Below are positions 45,467-57,332 of a stretch of 64,000 bases of DNA, in pieces. The stretch covers positions 372,001-436,000 of the forward strand of contig CANTUQ010000020.1 of assembly GCA_947683425.1 (NCBI GenBank). Direction: 5' to 3'. The notes below the pieces were generated by a model. The model saw only the letters and a list, made by a program, of their open reading frames with translations. It had not been told where the DNA came from and searched no databases. The stretch's first letter is position 1. Each line of letters opens with the position of its first letter. A program made the position numbers and the translations under genes. The stretch comes from Excoecaria cochinchinensis (taxonomy: Eukaryota > Streptophyta > Magnoliopsida > Malpighiales > Euphorbiaceae).

Positions 45467-48170
45467 TGTGACGCGCGCCGGATCCCCGCGGCCGCCCGCT
45501 CGACCGCCCGCACGTGGGCGATCGGGGCAATTATGTGGGTCCGTCAACAGCTTGCGATAAATCGCAAGTGCGTCTATGTTGGGCAACAAGGAGGTTTCAT
45601 GGAGTTGCCACCCAATAGAACATTGGGAAAGTTTCTCTCGCCTCGGAGAGTTTAAGACTTGCGCATTTTATCCATATTGGGCCATGAGGCCTAGGATTAA
45701 CGTCTAAGTCTCGTGACACAAGAGGTGTCTTGGAGGATAACCTCTAGCCTCTTGAGCCCAAAGACCAGAGCAGGGTTCGGGACTTCTCATTTATTCGTAC
45801 CTTGATTAATATTATAATTAAGTTTTGAATTCATTGTTTCATCAACTTTCCACACAATGCAATTTAAATTAAAGGCGCAATCATTCATATCAAAAGCGGT
45901 AAATGTAAGCAAAATCCAAAATAAAGCATTCAAAAATGAATTACAATAACACTAGGAGCGGAATACAACTCCCATTTATAAAAGTGAAATACATGCATAA
46001 AACGGGTTATTCATTGATAGTGAGAACATTGGTCCTCGCATGCATATTTATTATGAAATAATTTTGATGTGATGATTTGGGTATGAAAAACTAGGACATT
46101 GGTCCCATTTTTATTTAGAAAAAATGTCAAGTTAATTAATAAAAATGTTTTTGTGATTTTCTTTTTAGCGTGCCTAAATAAAGAATTTTACAAGAAAATT
46201 ATATGGCAAAATTAAATAAAATATTACAAATCGAATGAAAATATGTATATGAACCAAACGAGCCTTTTTGGACCTCCCGATGTACTCGCAAAAAACGCCC
46301 AAGCGAAAAAATGAGTTTAGACATAAAAGCAAATACAAATAAAATAATGTTAGTGATTAAATCAATTAAACATACAAAATAATGAATAACAAATTAAAAT
46401 ATAATAAGATGATATGAAAAGAATGATAAATGGAATCAAAAATATTAACAAACCAAAATAAAATGAGAAACATGCATTATATGTGACAAATGATTAAATA
46501 ATGTAAAACATGTTAATTAATTAGTATATGTAAAAATATGAACATGATAACAATGATGATGAAGATAAACGAATCAAGGAATATATAAAATAATAAAGAA
46601 AAGAATAATAAATGAAAACAATTAAATGAACAATATGATTAATTAAATATGTTCACAAATGATATAAACCATTTTCATGGTAAAAAGATCAATTAAAATG
46701 AATTTATTAATTACATGTTAGGAATAATGATGAATTAAAGTGAAATAAATTGATTACATGTTAAAATTAATAAACAACCAATATTTATGTAAATAAAAAT
46801 CATATGTATAAACAAATTAAATAAATCAAATCTGAAATAAATAATAAAATAAAATAAATGAAAACAATAAAATAAAATATACATAAATAAATGAGATGTG
46901 AACCGAAAGAAATAATAAAAACAAGCCCAGAATGTTTACCCTCGGAGTTTCGGATTCGATGAAGGTAAAAGATGATCGATTTCTTTGTTTGATGATTCAC
47001 AATATTATAGTGAAATATGATGAAAATATTGGAGTTTTATTCCAAGAAACATGAAAAAAATGATCAAAAATTCTTTAAGAACAAAGAATTGATACATTTG
47101 CCTAAAGAAATGATTTTGATCAAAAAAAAGGTTTTTATTGATTAAAATAAAGAAAAATGATTTCAAGAACAATCAATCACTTTGTTCATATCAAAAAAAA
47201 TGATTGAAGTTTTATTAAATAAAAATTAGATTTTGATGACAAACAATTATTTTATTTGTCTCAAAATCAATTTTTTATCAAAAAGAGATTCAAAACAAAA
47301 TCAATGAAAAAAGTTTTATTGAACCCAAAATAAAAGAAGAAAAACAATTTTGAGAACAAATAATTATTCTATTTGTCTCAAAATTGAATCCAACAACAAA
47401 ACTTCCTCTAAAAAATATGTTTAGAAGAAATTATGTTGAAAAAAGAATGAACATTTGATTTTTCTTTTTTTTTTTTTATTTCATCATAAACTATTTATAG
47501 GATAAAATAGGTTGCCCTAATTTAATTAAGGAAAAAACCTATTTTAACCCAAAATTATTTTATTTTTAATGATAAAATCAAGTTTTATTATTTAATTACC
47601 TAAAAAAATATTTTAGAATTTAATTTGAAGTCAAAAACCCCAAAAAAATGGGATAAAAAACGGATTTTTGGGTGAAAAAATCGGAAAAAAGGCTGAAAAG
47701 AGGGATTTTTGGGTATCAGACCCTATACCGACGGCCGGTATGCCCGTCGCTATAGAGCGGCGGGCGTCGAAGCGGCAGCCAGGCGGCCTCGCGCGAAATC
47801 CGCGCGCAGAGGCGCGAGAATCGCGCGCCTCAGCGCGCAGTGCGCACAACGCTGCGCGTCACCAAATCACGCCCAGCGCACTAGGCGCCTGGGCGTCTGC
47901 GCGCTGGGCGCCCGACGCTCGCGATCCGAAAAAAATTTTATTTTTTTTTAATTTTTTTTTATTTTTTTTTAAATTGACTAAAACACTATAATTTTGAGCC
48001 CCCATTTTTCAAAATTAATTTTTTTAAATATTTTTTGTTATTTTCTAATTTTTCACTCTAAAATGCAAATTTGACGAGAAAACCATCACTTTTAACCTTT
48101 TAAGCCTATGAAGGCAATTATCATCATTGGGTAACTTCGATCTAGGCTGACTCAGGACCCGGTGCCTACA
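45467..48170 (-). repeat. Tat-4 3' LTR (2704 bp)
   Basis: Plus strand from TGTGACGCGCGCCGG to GGTGCCTACA. TATAAATAG on the minus strand at about 47497-47505. CpG-rich block 47720-47933. Compared with the 5' LTR it lacks about 106 bp near 47470-47480 and part of the CpG-rich block. Confidence 0.92.
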
Positions 48171-48317
48171 GTTGCCCCCAGTTTAGGGGAATCTAGTACA
48201 CTAGTGTCTAGGTGAGCCTAAACTCAAAGAAGAAAAGGAAAGAGACGCGTACCTGAGTCGGCCGTCTTTCCGCTTGATGGAGTTATGATGATAGCTGTTG
48301 CTGTCTTTTGCTTGTAA
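48171..48317 (-). other. Tat-4 polypurine tract and adjacent 3' sequence
   Basis: Minus strand ends CTAAACTGGGGGCAAC at 48171-48186. Next to it GTGTCTAGGTGAGCC matches the pre-PPT phrase of Tat-1 and Tat-3. Confidence 0.8.
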
Positions 48318-48640
48318 CAGGTAATGCTGTGGTCGTGCTAACCTCTTGTGGGTAGTGCCGCCATCGTGCTAACCTATGTGAATTGGTAGTGCCGTGGTCG
48401 TGCTAACCTCTTGTGGGTTGTGCCGCCATCGTGCTAACCGCTGGGAATTGGTAGTGCCGTGGTCGTGCCAACCTCTTGTGGGTTGTGCCGCCATCGTGCT
48501 AACCGCTGTGAATTGGTAGTGCCGTGGTCGTGCCATCCTCTTGTGGGTTGTGCCGCCATCGTGCTAACCGCTGTGAATTGGTAGTGCCGTGGTCGTGCCA
48601 ACCTCTTGTGGGTTGTGCCGCCATCGTGCTAACCGCTGTG
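48318..48640. repeat. 65-bp satellite-like repeat array of Tat-4
   Basis: Five tandem units of about 65 bp with GTAGTGCCGTGGTCGTGCCA and GTGCCGCCATCGTGCTAACC. Different from the other array of the same element. Confidence 0.9.
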
Positions 48641-48824
48641 AATTTTGGAACTGTGCTCCTTTAGATGTTTGGACTGGTGTCGTCACTCGGCTTTTGTTGG
48701 TGTTCCCCGCCGATTTCTACTGAGTCGGCCGTCTTTCCGAACTGGAGAATTCTGAGATGGTGGTTATTACCATGGTGTGTTTTCGTTTGTTGAAGCGGTG
48801 CTATCTGTGAGCCCTTCGGTTGAT

Positions 48825-49735
48825 TGCCCCCTAAGAGGTCTTCGGTTCATTGCCCCCTGAGAGGTTTTTGATTTGCTGCTCCCTGAGAAGTCTTTAGTTG
48901 ATTGATCGTTTGCCCCCTGAGAGTTCTTCAGTTCATTGATCGTTTGCCCCCTGAGAGGTCTTTAGTTCATTGATTGTTTGTTTGCCCCCTGAGAGGTCTT
49001 CAGTCTGCTGCTCCCTGAGAAGTCTTCGATTTTCTGCTCCCTGAGAAGTCTTCGATTTTCTGCTCCCTGAGAAGTCTTCGGTTTGCTGCTCCCTGAGAAG
49101 TCTTCGGTTTTCTGCTCCCTGAGAAGTCTTCGGTTTGCTGCTCCCTGAGAAGTCTTCGATTTTCTGCTCCCTGAGAAGTCTTCGGTTTTCTGCTCCCTGA
49201 GAAGTCTTCGGTTTGCTGCTCCCTGAGAAGTCTTCGATTTTCTGCTCCCTGAGAAGTCTTCGGTTTGCTGCTCCCTGAGAAGTCTTCGATTTTCTGCTCC
49301 CTGAGAAGTCTTCGATTTTCTGCTCCCTGAGAAGTCTTCGGTTTGCTGCTCCCTGAGAAGTCTTCGATTTTCTGCTCCCTGAGAAGTCTTCGGTTTACTG
49401 CTCCCTGAGAAGTCTTCGATTTGCTGCTCCCTGGGAAGTCTTCGGTTTTCTGCTCCCTGAGAAGTCTTCGGTTTGCTGCTCCCTAGGAAGTCTTCGGTTT
49501 TCTGCTCCCTGAGAAGTCTTCGATTTTCTGCTCCCTGAGAAGTCTTCGATTTTCTGCTCCCTGTGAAGTCTTCGATTTCTTGCTCCCTGAGAAGTCTTCG
49601 ATTTTCTGCTCCCTGAGAAGTCTTCGGTTTGCTGCTCCCTGAGAAGTCTTTGATTTGCTGCTCCCTGAGAAGTCTTTGATTTGCTGCTCCCTGAGAAGTC
49701 TTTGACTTGCTGCTCCCTGAGAAGTCTTTGGATGG
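48825..49735. repeat. 25-26-bp satellite array of Tat-4
   Basis: About 35 units of CTGCTCCCTGAGAAGTCTTC plus GGTTTG or GATTTT, fairly uniform in the middle and older variants (TTGCCCCCTGAGAGG) at the left edge. No spacers, so not a CRISPR. It is the reverse complement of the Tat-1 array. Confidence 0.93.
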
Positions 49736-51816
49736 TGCTTGGATTGATGATTAAGCTGGTATGTGGATTGATGATTGAGTTGAGGTTTTGATTGATGATT
49801 TGACCGATGTCATCACTCGGCTTTTGTCAGTGTCCGCCTCAAGCCTTTCTTTCTGCAAAATAAGGAAACTAAACTATGCAAAAATGGTGAGCATGCAAGT
49901 GAAATGCATGAGTAATGCAGGAATGCAGGATAAAAATTCATCTTTGTGAACTTGAAGATGATGCCGGGCTAGCTGCAATTTGGATATAATTGATGCCTTT
50001 TAAGCTGCTTTTGAATTTCATGCCCTTTTGGGATTGTGAGATTCTCACCTGGTACCTGTAGTCATTATTTGAAGGTAGTGCGTCCCTTGTGGATTTTCAC
50101 ACTAGCTTTTTTTAGTGGGAGATGCGTCCTTTGTGGATTTTCACATAACCCTGTGCCTTATTTTTTTGCCTGGAATGGACCCAACCCAATCCAGCGGCTT
50201 TTCTCTTTCTTCTTTATTTTTTTTGAAGGACAGACTGCCTGTTTTCAGGTTTTCACCCTATCCTTTTGCCTAGTTTTGCTTAGAGCGCCAGTTACGGTTT
50301 TCACTCTAACGGCTCTCTTTTTTTGTTTTTTTTTTTGTTTTTTTTTTTAAGATTGCTGAAGTTGTTGGCAAGAATCTTTCGGGAGTCTTAGGACATGGTT
50401 GCATGAGCTTGATTCTTCTCATTTGATAGCAGGATGAATCGGCTGAAGCGTTTGTGTGTTGAGAGTAGCAGAGGGTAGGCAGATACATGAGTTTGACCAC
50501 ACAGGGTACAATACTCTGATCACATCATTGCATAAATGCATTTGTTTCAATTTGATTTCATTAAACATGATCATTATTTTGGTATTGATTTTAAAAAATA
50601 CAAGACTTTAGCTAATCTCGAGATAGATCTTGAAAGCATCAAACTCCTGTTATCAATCAGCCCTCTCAGGTTTTATGATTGAAGATTTTCTCTCAATTTT
50701 TTTTCTTTTTTGAATGCGAATTCTAGAAGCAATGTTGGAGACGAGACTTAACTCGAATGCATGAATGCACTCGTGGCTCCTCGCTTGAAGCTCAAGAAAC
50801 ACCATAGGCCTCTTCTTACGTACCAAACCTTTTTAGAAGGTCATCTCCGCTAATTGGATAAGACTGAACCAAGAATCAAAAGGTCTTACTTTGGTTGTAA
50901 TGTTAGGCTTAGGTAGATGGCTATCAAAGGAGGATCAGGTCGCTAGAGAAAAATGGCCGCAATATTTTCTCGACTGGTGGATGAACCATTCTCAGCTCAG
51001 TTGTATATACAAAGGTATTCTTGAATTTGGGCTTGATAACATTTCAGCTCATTGAGATCAGGATAACAATAAAAGGGTAATTATTGAAACTAGTCAATTG
51101 GTTACTGTTTTGAGGTCTTTTGTTTTTTTTTTTCTTTTTTTCACAGTGTAAACTCGCCCTTACTAAGGCAATTTCGATAACCCACAAACAAATTGTTAAT
51201 TGTTAAAACGTTCATCCATCCTTTTTAGAGCGGCCACTCTTCTAAGGGGAAGCCAAAATCATTTTAGGCGAGGGGATAATTTTAATGTGTGTAACAACAA
51301 AATTGGTACGCATTCAGCATACCTGCATAAAGGCTCAATGGGCTAGCAAGCGATTGTGAAGTAAGGGTAGGAAATGGTCATTTAGAGAGCTGTGCAAAGA
51401 AGTAGTGCCTAAATCATTTTCTAGGTTTCGTCTTATCCAGGGATCACTTTGACGGGTAATCAGAAAGGTTCTAGTGCTCTTAGTGAGTTTCCATCCAGTC
51501 TCCTAATTGCAACTAGTTTCTTTTCTTTATTTTTATTTTCTCTCTGAATTTTCCTCTTTACAGGAGTTATATTAGATGCTATCAAGATTTTCTTTGGGGT
51601 CCCCAAAGTTTTCGAGATTAACTGCAGTCATATTATTTGAATTAATGCCAAAGTTAATTTGTTATGATCATGCGAAATGAAATCAATAGAAACATTATAC
51701 AAATAAGCAAAAGTTGTTCTCTTTATTACAAATCAAAAATTGTAACATAAAAAGTTCCAGAAATAAAAAGATTCCAGCATCTAAGAGTAATATCACTAGT
51801 GAACTGCAAGACACGA
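49736..51816 (-). other. Tat-4 non-coding 3' region and pol-linker relic
   Basis: No gene. 50036-50300 (plus strand) is the antisense intron-like module shared with Tat-3, Tat-1 and Tat-2. 50570-50700 matches Tat-3 22090-22200 (AGATCTTGAAAGCATCAAAC). 50701-51530 is unrecognised. 51560-51700 on the minus strand matches the protease-RT linker of Tat-2 (14390-14520). Confidence 0.65.
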
Positions 51817-53366
51817 TCATGTTCGCGGTGGAGGGACTGCGTTGTAGCTTGCCTTTTTCTTCTTTTCTCTCTTCTCAGGATCTGTGATCTGATTGGTGTC
51901 AATGAGATCCTGGATCTTGTTTCTCAGAATACGGCAATAGTCAGTCAAATGGCCGGTGTGCTGGTGGTAAGCGTAGTACTGATCACCTCTATGTCCTGGC
52001 TGTCCTTGACTCAAGGCTGGTCTGGGTGGCAAAGGTTGCAACTTGCCTTCTTTCATTAGTTTCTCCAGTACCCAGGATAGAGAGCGGCCTAAGTTAGAGT
52101 AGTATCTCTGACCCTGCCCAACTCCAGTAGCTGAGACCTCTGCCGTCCTACCGTTTCTGCTGTTGCTGCCCCCGGCACCTCCTGATTTGAATCCCGACTG
52201 GCTCCCATAGCCTTTCCCAGCAAAGTTATTTTGGCTTGCTTTCTTTGCTAGGTAAGCCGCCTTAGCTTCTATAGCAATATCCTTAAGCGACTCCCAGTCC
52301 TTGAGCCCCTTAAAACTGAGCAAGTCCCTTAAGTAAGGGCATGAGTTTCTAATAAACAGCCTAATCTGGTCTGCAGTGTCAGGCTTCCTCTTCATCTCCA
52401 TGACCCTATTTCTCCATCTTGTAAGGTACTCATGGAATGACTCATCATTCTTCTGCTGTAGAAGCTCGAGGTCTTTTAGGGTGACCTCCATCCTGGTGCT
52501 GCAGTCGTACTGCTTCATGAATTCTTCGGTCAAAAGGTCCCAATCCTCCTTGGACCTCCTATCCAACCCGTGGTACCAGTCAACTACCGGGCCCACCAGA
52601 CTAAGGCAGAAATATTCCACCTTCTGCTTCTTGCTCAGCCCTGTGCCTTTCATGACCAAGGTGTACTGCTTGATGTGGGCGGATGGGCCCGAGGTGCCAT
52701 CAAACTTCGGCAGCTCGGGCATCTTGAATCTTTGGGGCAGTAGCTCTTCATCCCCCAGATCTCTGTCTTCTGGGTTGATCCCCTTGCCTGCTGACAGCAT
52801 GCGGGTGATAGCTTCGATCTGTTGTCTCATACCTCTTAAAGCTTCATCCTCTACTCTGGGTGCTCTGGGCCTTGCAGCTTGGTGGACTATCGGCACCACT
52901 TCTTCTTCCTCCTCCATTAGGAAATCATCGTTGGGGTTATGAATCCTTTCCCCTCTTGGCTCGATAGGTGCAGCAGCTCTGTGCTCATTGTTGGGTTGGC
53001 GAGCAGCAGCTCCAACGAAAGGAGCCTCTCCACCAGCAGGTGGTTCGGCTTGCCCCCGAGGAGGGGCTGCCTGTGGCTGTAGAGCAGCAGGTGGCTGTGG
53101 GGCAGCAGGTGGATGGGCAATCCTTTCAGCCATGGCACCCATCATGTCTAGCACTCTCCGTTCAAAGTCCTCTAACCTCCTAGCTAGGTCTTGAGTGGTC
53201 AGTACGCCGGTCTCTTCTGCCATTGGTGGTTCTATAGAGGCTTCACTAATTGATGAGGATGACTCAGAATCCCAGTCAGACACTTGTTCCGGTAACTCAA
53301 AGTGTAGATTTGTCCTTACAAGCCGACCGTCGGAACCTCTAGTCCACTTAGATGAATCTATGATGG
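51817..53366 (-). CDS. gag: Tat-4 Gag polyprotein
   Basis: Uninterrupted from the putative exon start at 53366 (the frame is also open upstream to 53490, but begins there with GTG in the leader). A likely initiator is the conserved MAEETGVLTTQ near 53224. Order: acidic N-terminal exon (IIDSSKWTRGSDGRLVRT), coiled-coil-like RRLEDFERRVLDMMGAMAER, Pro/Gln-rich linker, acidic patch (MEEEEEVVP), capsid (MPELPKFDGTSGPSAHIKQY; KKQKVEYFCLSLVGPVVDWY), Gly/Ser/Asn-rich linker, GRSLSWVLEKLMKEG, zinc knuckle YYAYHQHTGHLTDYC (first Cys replaced by Tyr) and a Lys-rich end. About 516 codons. The lost Cys would weaken zinc binding. Confidence 0.9.
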
Positions 53367-53387
53367 CTGAAAAAATTAGATTGTTAG
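53366..53387 (-). promoter_or_regulatory. Putative 3' splice site before Tat-4 gag
   Basis: Minus strand CCTAAC, then a T-rich run, TTTTTTCAG, then CCATCATAGATTC at 53366. Same phase as Tat-2 and Tat-3. Confidence 0.62.
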
Positions 53388-54133
53388 GATGATGCTTGAA
53401 TGTCATATACAATGCATGATAGTGAGCTATGCAACATTTACAATCACATGCAAGCAAGTAGATCCTTCCAACCTTATTACTCCCACACACGAGGTAATGC
53501 GGTCTCTTTCCTAGGTGGGCTTAATCCATGGGTTAGCGGGGAACCCAATGGATGCGTATGGTGCTCGGTGGAAAACCGGCATCATAACATCTCTTATCTA
53601 ATGTGCAAGGGGATGGGTTATGATCATTATGTATTTAGGCAGCCCAAACAAGTTGATATGGGCCTATCGGGGCATGAAAGCCTTTGATTAGGTGACCAAT
53701 CAAATTATTTGGGTTTGTCCAATACAAAATGATCCATATAGCAAGCAAGGTATTACGGTTCATATCACCTAAGGGAAGTATCTATTGCCATTACATGAGC
53801 TTTGGTCAAAGGGTGGTGTTACTTTAGGGCTACCCAAGCATGATCCCTGCCGACGGGTCTAGCTCATCACGAGCGTAACGACCGATCGGGTCACCATTTA
53901 ATATACCATGATGGTACGAGGCTTGGGCTGGTGATTATCCTTAACACTTCCCTAAATTGAGTGAAAATAGGGTCGTGCTTCGGGAACGCACCGGGGCTAA
54001 AAGAGGGACCAAACTAGCATAGATCTAAGGCTCTAATGAGATGCAATGCAGTTTTGAAAGAAGATGAAATTTTTAAATTAAAACTCAATTATGATTTTTA
54101 ATCAAGGTACTTTCGAATCGAAGTCTCGAGTAT
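53388..54133 (-). other. Tat-4 untranslated leader
   Basis: 53810-54040 is the conserved leader block shared with Tat-2 and Tat-3 (minus strand AGGGAAGTGTTAAGGATAAT among others). 53460-53700 matches only Tat-3. Confidence 0.7.
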
Positions 54134-54134
54134 A

Positions 54135-54152
54135 TCCCCAGCGGAGTCGCCA
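54135..54152 (-). other. Tat-4 primer binding site
   Basis: Minus strand TGGCGACTCCGCTGGGGA, one base from the 5' LTR. Confidence 0.88.
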
Positions 54153-54153
54153 C

Positions 54154-57006
54154 TGTGACGCGCGCCGGATCCCCTCGGCCGCCCGCTCGACCGCCCGCAC
54201 GTGGGCGATCGGGGCAATTGTGTGGGTCCGTCAACAGCTTGCGATAAATCGCAAGTGCGTCTATGTTGGGCAACAAGGAGGTTTCATGGAGTCGCCACCC
54301 AATAGAACATTGGGAAAGTTTCTCTCGCCTCGGAGAGCCTAAGACTTGCGCATTTTATCCATATTGGGCCATGAGGCCTAGGATTAACGTCTAAGTCTCG
54401 TGACACAAGAGGTGTCTTGGAGGATAACCTCTAGCCTCTTGAGCCCAAAGACCAGAGCAGGGTTCGGGACTTCTCATTTATTCGTACCTTGATTAATATT
54501 ATAATTAAGTTTTGAATTCATTGTTTCATCAACTTTTCACACAATGCAATTTAAATTAAAGGCGCAATCATTCATATCAAAAGCGGTAAATGTAAGCAAA
54601 ATCCAAAATAAAGCATTCAAAAACGAATTACAATAACACTAGGAGCGGAATACAACTCCCATTTATAAAAGTGAAATACATGCATAAAACGGGTTATTCA
54701 TTGATAGTGAGAACATTGGTCCTCGCATGCATATTTATTATGAAACTATTTTGATGTGATGATTTGGGTATGAAAAACTAGGACATTGGTCCCATTTTTA
54801 TTTAGAAAAAATGTCAAGTTAATTAATAAAAATGTTTTTGTGATTTTCTTTTTAGCGTGCCTAAATAAAGAATTTTACAAGAAAATTATATGGCAAAATT
54901 AAATAAAATATTACAAACCGAATGAAAATATGTATATGAACCAAACGAGCCTTTTTGGACCTCCCGATGTGCTCGCAAAAAACGCCCAAGCGAAAAAATG
55001 AGTTTAGACATAAAAGCAAATACAAATAAAATAATGTTAGTGATTAAATCAATTAAACATACAAAATAATGAATAACAAATTAAAATATAATAAGATGAT
55101 ATGAAAAGAATGATAAATGGAATCAAAAATATTAACAAACCAAAATAAAATGAGAAACATGCATTATATGTGACAAATGATTAAATAATGTAAAACATGT
55201 TAATTAATTAGTACATGTAAAAATATGAACATGATAACAATGATGATGAAGATAAACGAATCAAAGAATATATAAAATAATAAAGAAAAGAATAATAAAT
55301 GAAAACAATTAAATGAACAATATGATTAATTAAATATGTTCACAAATGATATAAACCATTTTCATGGCAAAAAGATCAATTAAAATGAATTTATTAATTA
55401 CATGTTAGGAATAATGATGAATTAAAGTGAAATAAATTGATTACATGTTAAAATTAATAAACAACCAATATTTATGTAAATAAAAATCATATATATAAGC
55501 AAATTAAATAAATCAAATCTGAAATAAATAATAAAATAAAATAAATGAAAACAATAAAATAAAATATACATAAATAAATGAGATGTGAACCGAAAGAAAT
55601 AATAAAAACAAGCCCAGAATGTTTACCCTCAGAGTTTCGGATTCGATGAAGGTAAAAGATGATCGATTTCTTTGTTTGATGATTCACAATATTAGAGTGA
55701 AATATGATGAAAATATTGGAATTTTATTCCAAGAAACATGAAAAAAATGATCAAAAATTCTTTAAAAACAAAGAATTGATACCTTTGCCTAAAGAAATGA
55801 TTTTGATCAAAAAAAGGTTTTTATTGATTATAATAAAGAAAAATGATTTCAAGAACAATCAATCACTTTGTTCATATCAAAAAAAAATGATTGAAGTTTT
55901 ATTAAATAAAAATTAGATTTTGATGACAAACAATTATTTTATTTGTCTCAAAATCAATTTTTTATCAAAAAGAGATTCAAAACAAAATCAATGAAAAAAG
56001 TTTTATTGAACCCAAAATAAAAGAAGAAAAACAATTTTGAGAACAAATAATTATTCTATTTGTCTCAAAATTGAATCCAACAACAAAACTTCCTCTAAAA
56101 AATATGTTTAGAATAAATTATGTTGAAAAAAGAATGAACATTTGATTTTTCTTTTTGATTTTTGGTTGGGGAAAATAATCTGGAATTTTAGTGGAAGGAG
56201 AAGAAGATGAAGAGAAATTTTAGGTCTAAAAAATGTGTGGAGGGAGGCTCCTTTGATTTCATCATAAACTATTTATAGGATAAAATAGGTTGCCCTAATT
56301 TAATTAAGGAAAAAACCTATTTTAACCCAAAATTATTTTATTTTTAATGATAAAATCAAGTTTTATTATTTAATTACCTAAAAAAATATTTTAGAATTTA
56401 ATTTGAAGTCAAAAACCCCAAAAAAATGGGATAAAAAACGGATTTTTGGGTGAAAAAATCGGAAAAAAGGCTGAAAAGAGGGATTTTTGGGTATCAGACC
56501 CTATACCGACGGCCGGTATGCCCGTCGCTATAGAGCGGCGGGCGTCGGAGCGGCAGCCAGGCGGCCTCGCGCGAAATCCGCGCGCCTCAGCGCGCAGAGC
56601 GGCGCGCAGTGCGCACAACGCTGCGCGTCGCTTTTTAGCGACGCGCAGTATTGGCGACGCTACGCGTCGCCAAATCACGCCCAGCGCGCTGGGCGCCTGG
56701 GCGTCTGCGCGCTGGGCGCCCGGCGCCTGCGAGCGGGGCGCCAGCGCGCTGCCGCGCCCGACGCTCGCGGTCCGAAAAAAATTTTTTTTTTTTTTTTTTT
56801 TTTTTTAAATTGACTAAAACACTATAATTTTGAGCCCCCATTTTTCAAAATTAATTTTTTTAAATATTTTTTGTTATTTTCTAATTTTTCACTCTAAAAT
56901 GCAAATTTGACGAGAAAACCATCACTTTTAACCTTTTAAGCCTATGAAGGCAATTATCATCATTGGGTAACTTCGATCTAGGCTGACTCAGGACCCGGTG
57001 TCTACA
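54154..57006 (-). repeat. Tat-4 5' LTR (2853 bp)
   Basis: Partner of 45467-48170. It has an extra segment of about 106 bp at 56150-56256 (AAGGAGAAGAAGATGAAGAG and around) and a longer CpG-rich block (56508-56776) with a hairpin-like GCGTCGC...GCGACGC. On its own strand it starts TGTAGACACCGGGTCCTGAG; TATAAATAG at about 56271-56279. Confidence 0.92.
56508..56776. repeat. CpG-rich block in the Tat-4 5' LTR
   Basis: GACGGCCGGTATGCCCGTCG, then repeated GCGCGC, GCGCTGGGCGCC and an inverted repeat around CTTTTTAGCGACGCG, ending in poly(T). The 3' LTR equivalent (47720-47933) is about 55 bp shorter. Confidence 0.85.
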
Positions 57007-57011
57007 TTCCC
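57007..57011. repeat. Right target-site duplication of Tat-4
   Basis: TTCCC, identical to 45462-45466. Confidence 0.88.
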
Positions 57012-57332
57012 TCTCTCCTTCACTCACTTCACAATTAATGCTCTCACCAACCTCTTCCACTTGGCAAACTCCTATTGGATCAAAGAATCAACTTTCACTT
57101 CTCTATACTTGGCACCATACATAACACACACTAGATAATCTCTTAATTAAATACTTTAAATCCTTGTTACCAAACCCTTACCTCACTAGATAATTTCTTC
57201 ACTTAACATTTTGATTAATTTTTGCAATTAAGTCCTTATTATCCAAATTTTCTCATGTATAAATTACTGAAATACCCTTAATTTTTTGACTTAGCACGCG
57301 AATTCCGACTAGGCCCTTTTTGGGTCGTTACA
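57012..57332 (-). mobile_element. Tek-3 LTR remnant, terminal piece
   Basis: Ends GGGTCGTTACA, so on the minus strand it begins TGTAACGACCC, the start style of Tek-type LTRs. Its other end must lie left of the window, beyond Tat-1. Flank after it: ATTAG. No ORF. Confidence 0.7.

Larger units (their letters stand above)
45467..57006 (-). mobile_element. Tat-4, gag-only Tat/Ogre-like element
   Basis: Minus-oriented: 5' LTR 54154-57006, PBS, leader, intact gag (53366-51817), pol-linker relic, non-coding 3' region with two satellite arrays, PPT, 3' LTR 45467-48170. The perfect TSD TTCCC fixes both ends. LTRs differ by about 1% in bases plus indels. No RT or integrase. Confidence 0.93.

Noticed and set aside
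45368..45655. ORFs starting MLPNIDALAI at the end of several Tat LTRs as a conserved small protein
   Set aside because: The similarity is LTR nucleotide similarity next to the conserved terminus; frames extend into unrelated flanking sequence.
48825..49735. Regular short repeats resembling a CRISPR array
   Set aside because: The units are contiguous with no unique spacers, in a plant retrotransposon 3' region; it is a satellite array.
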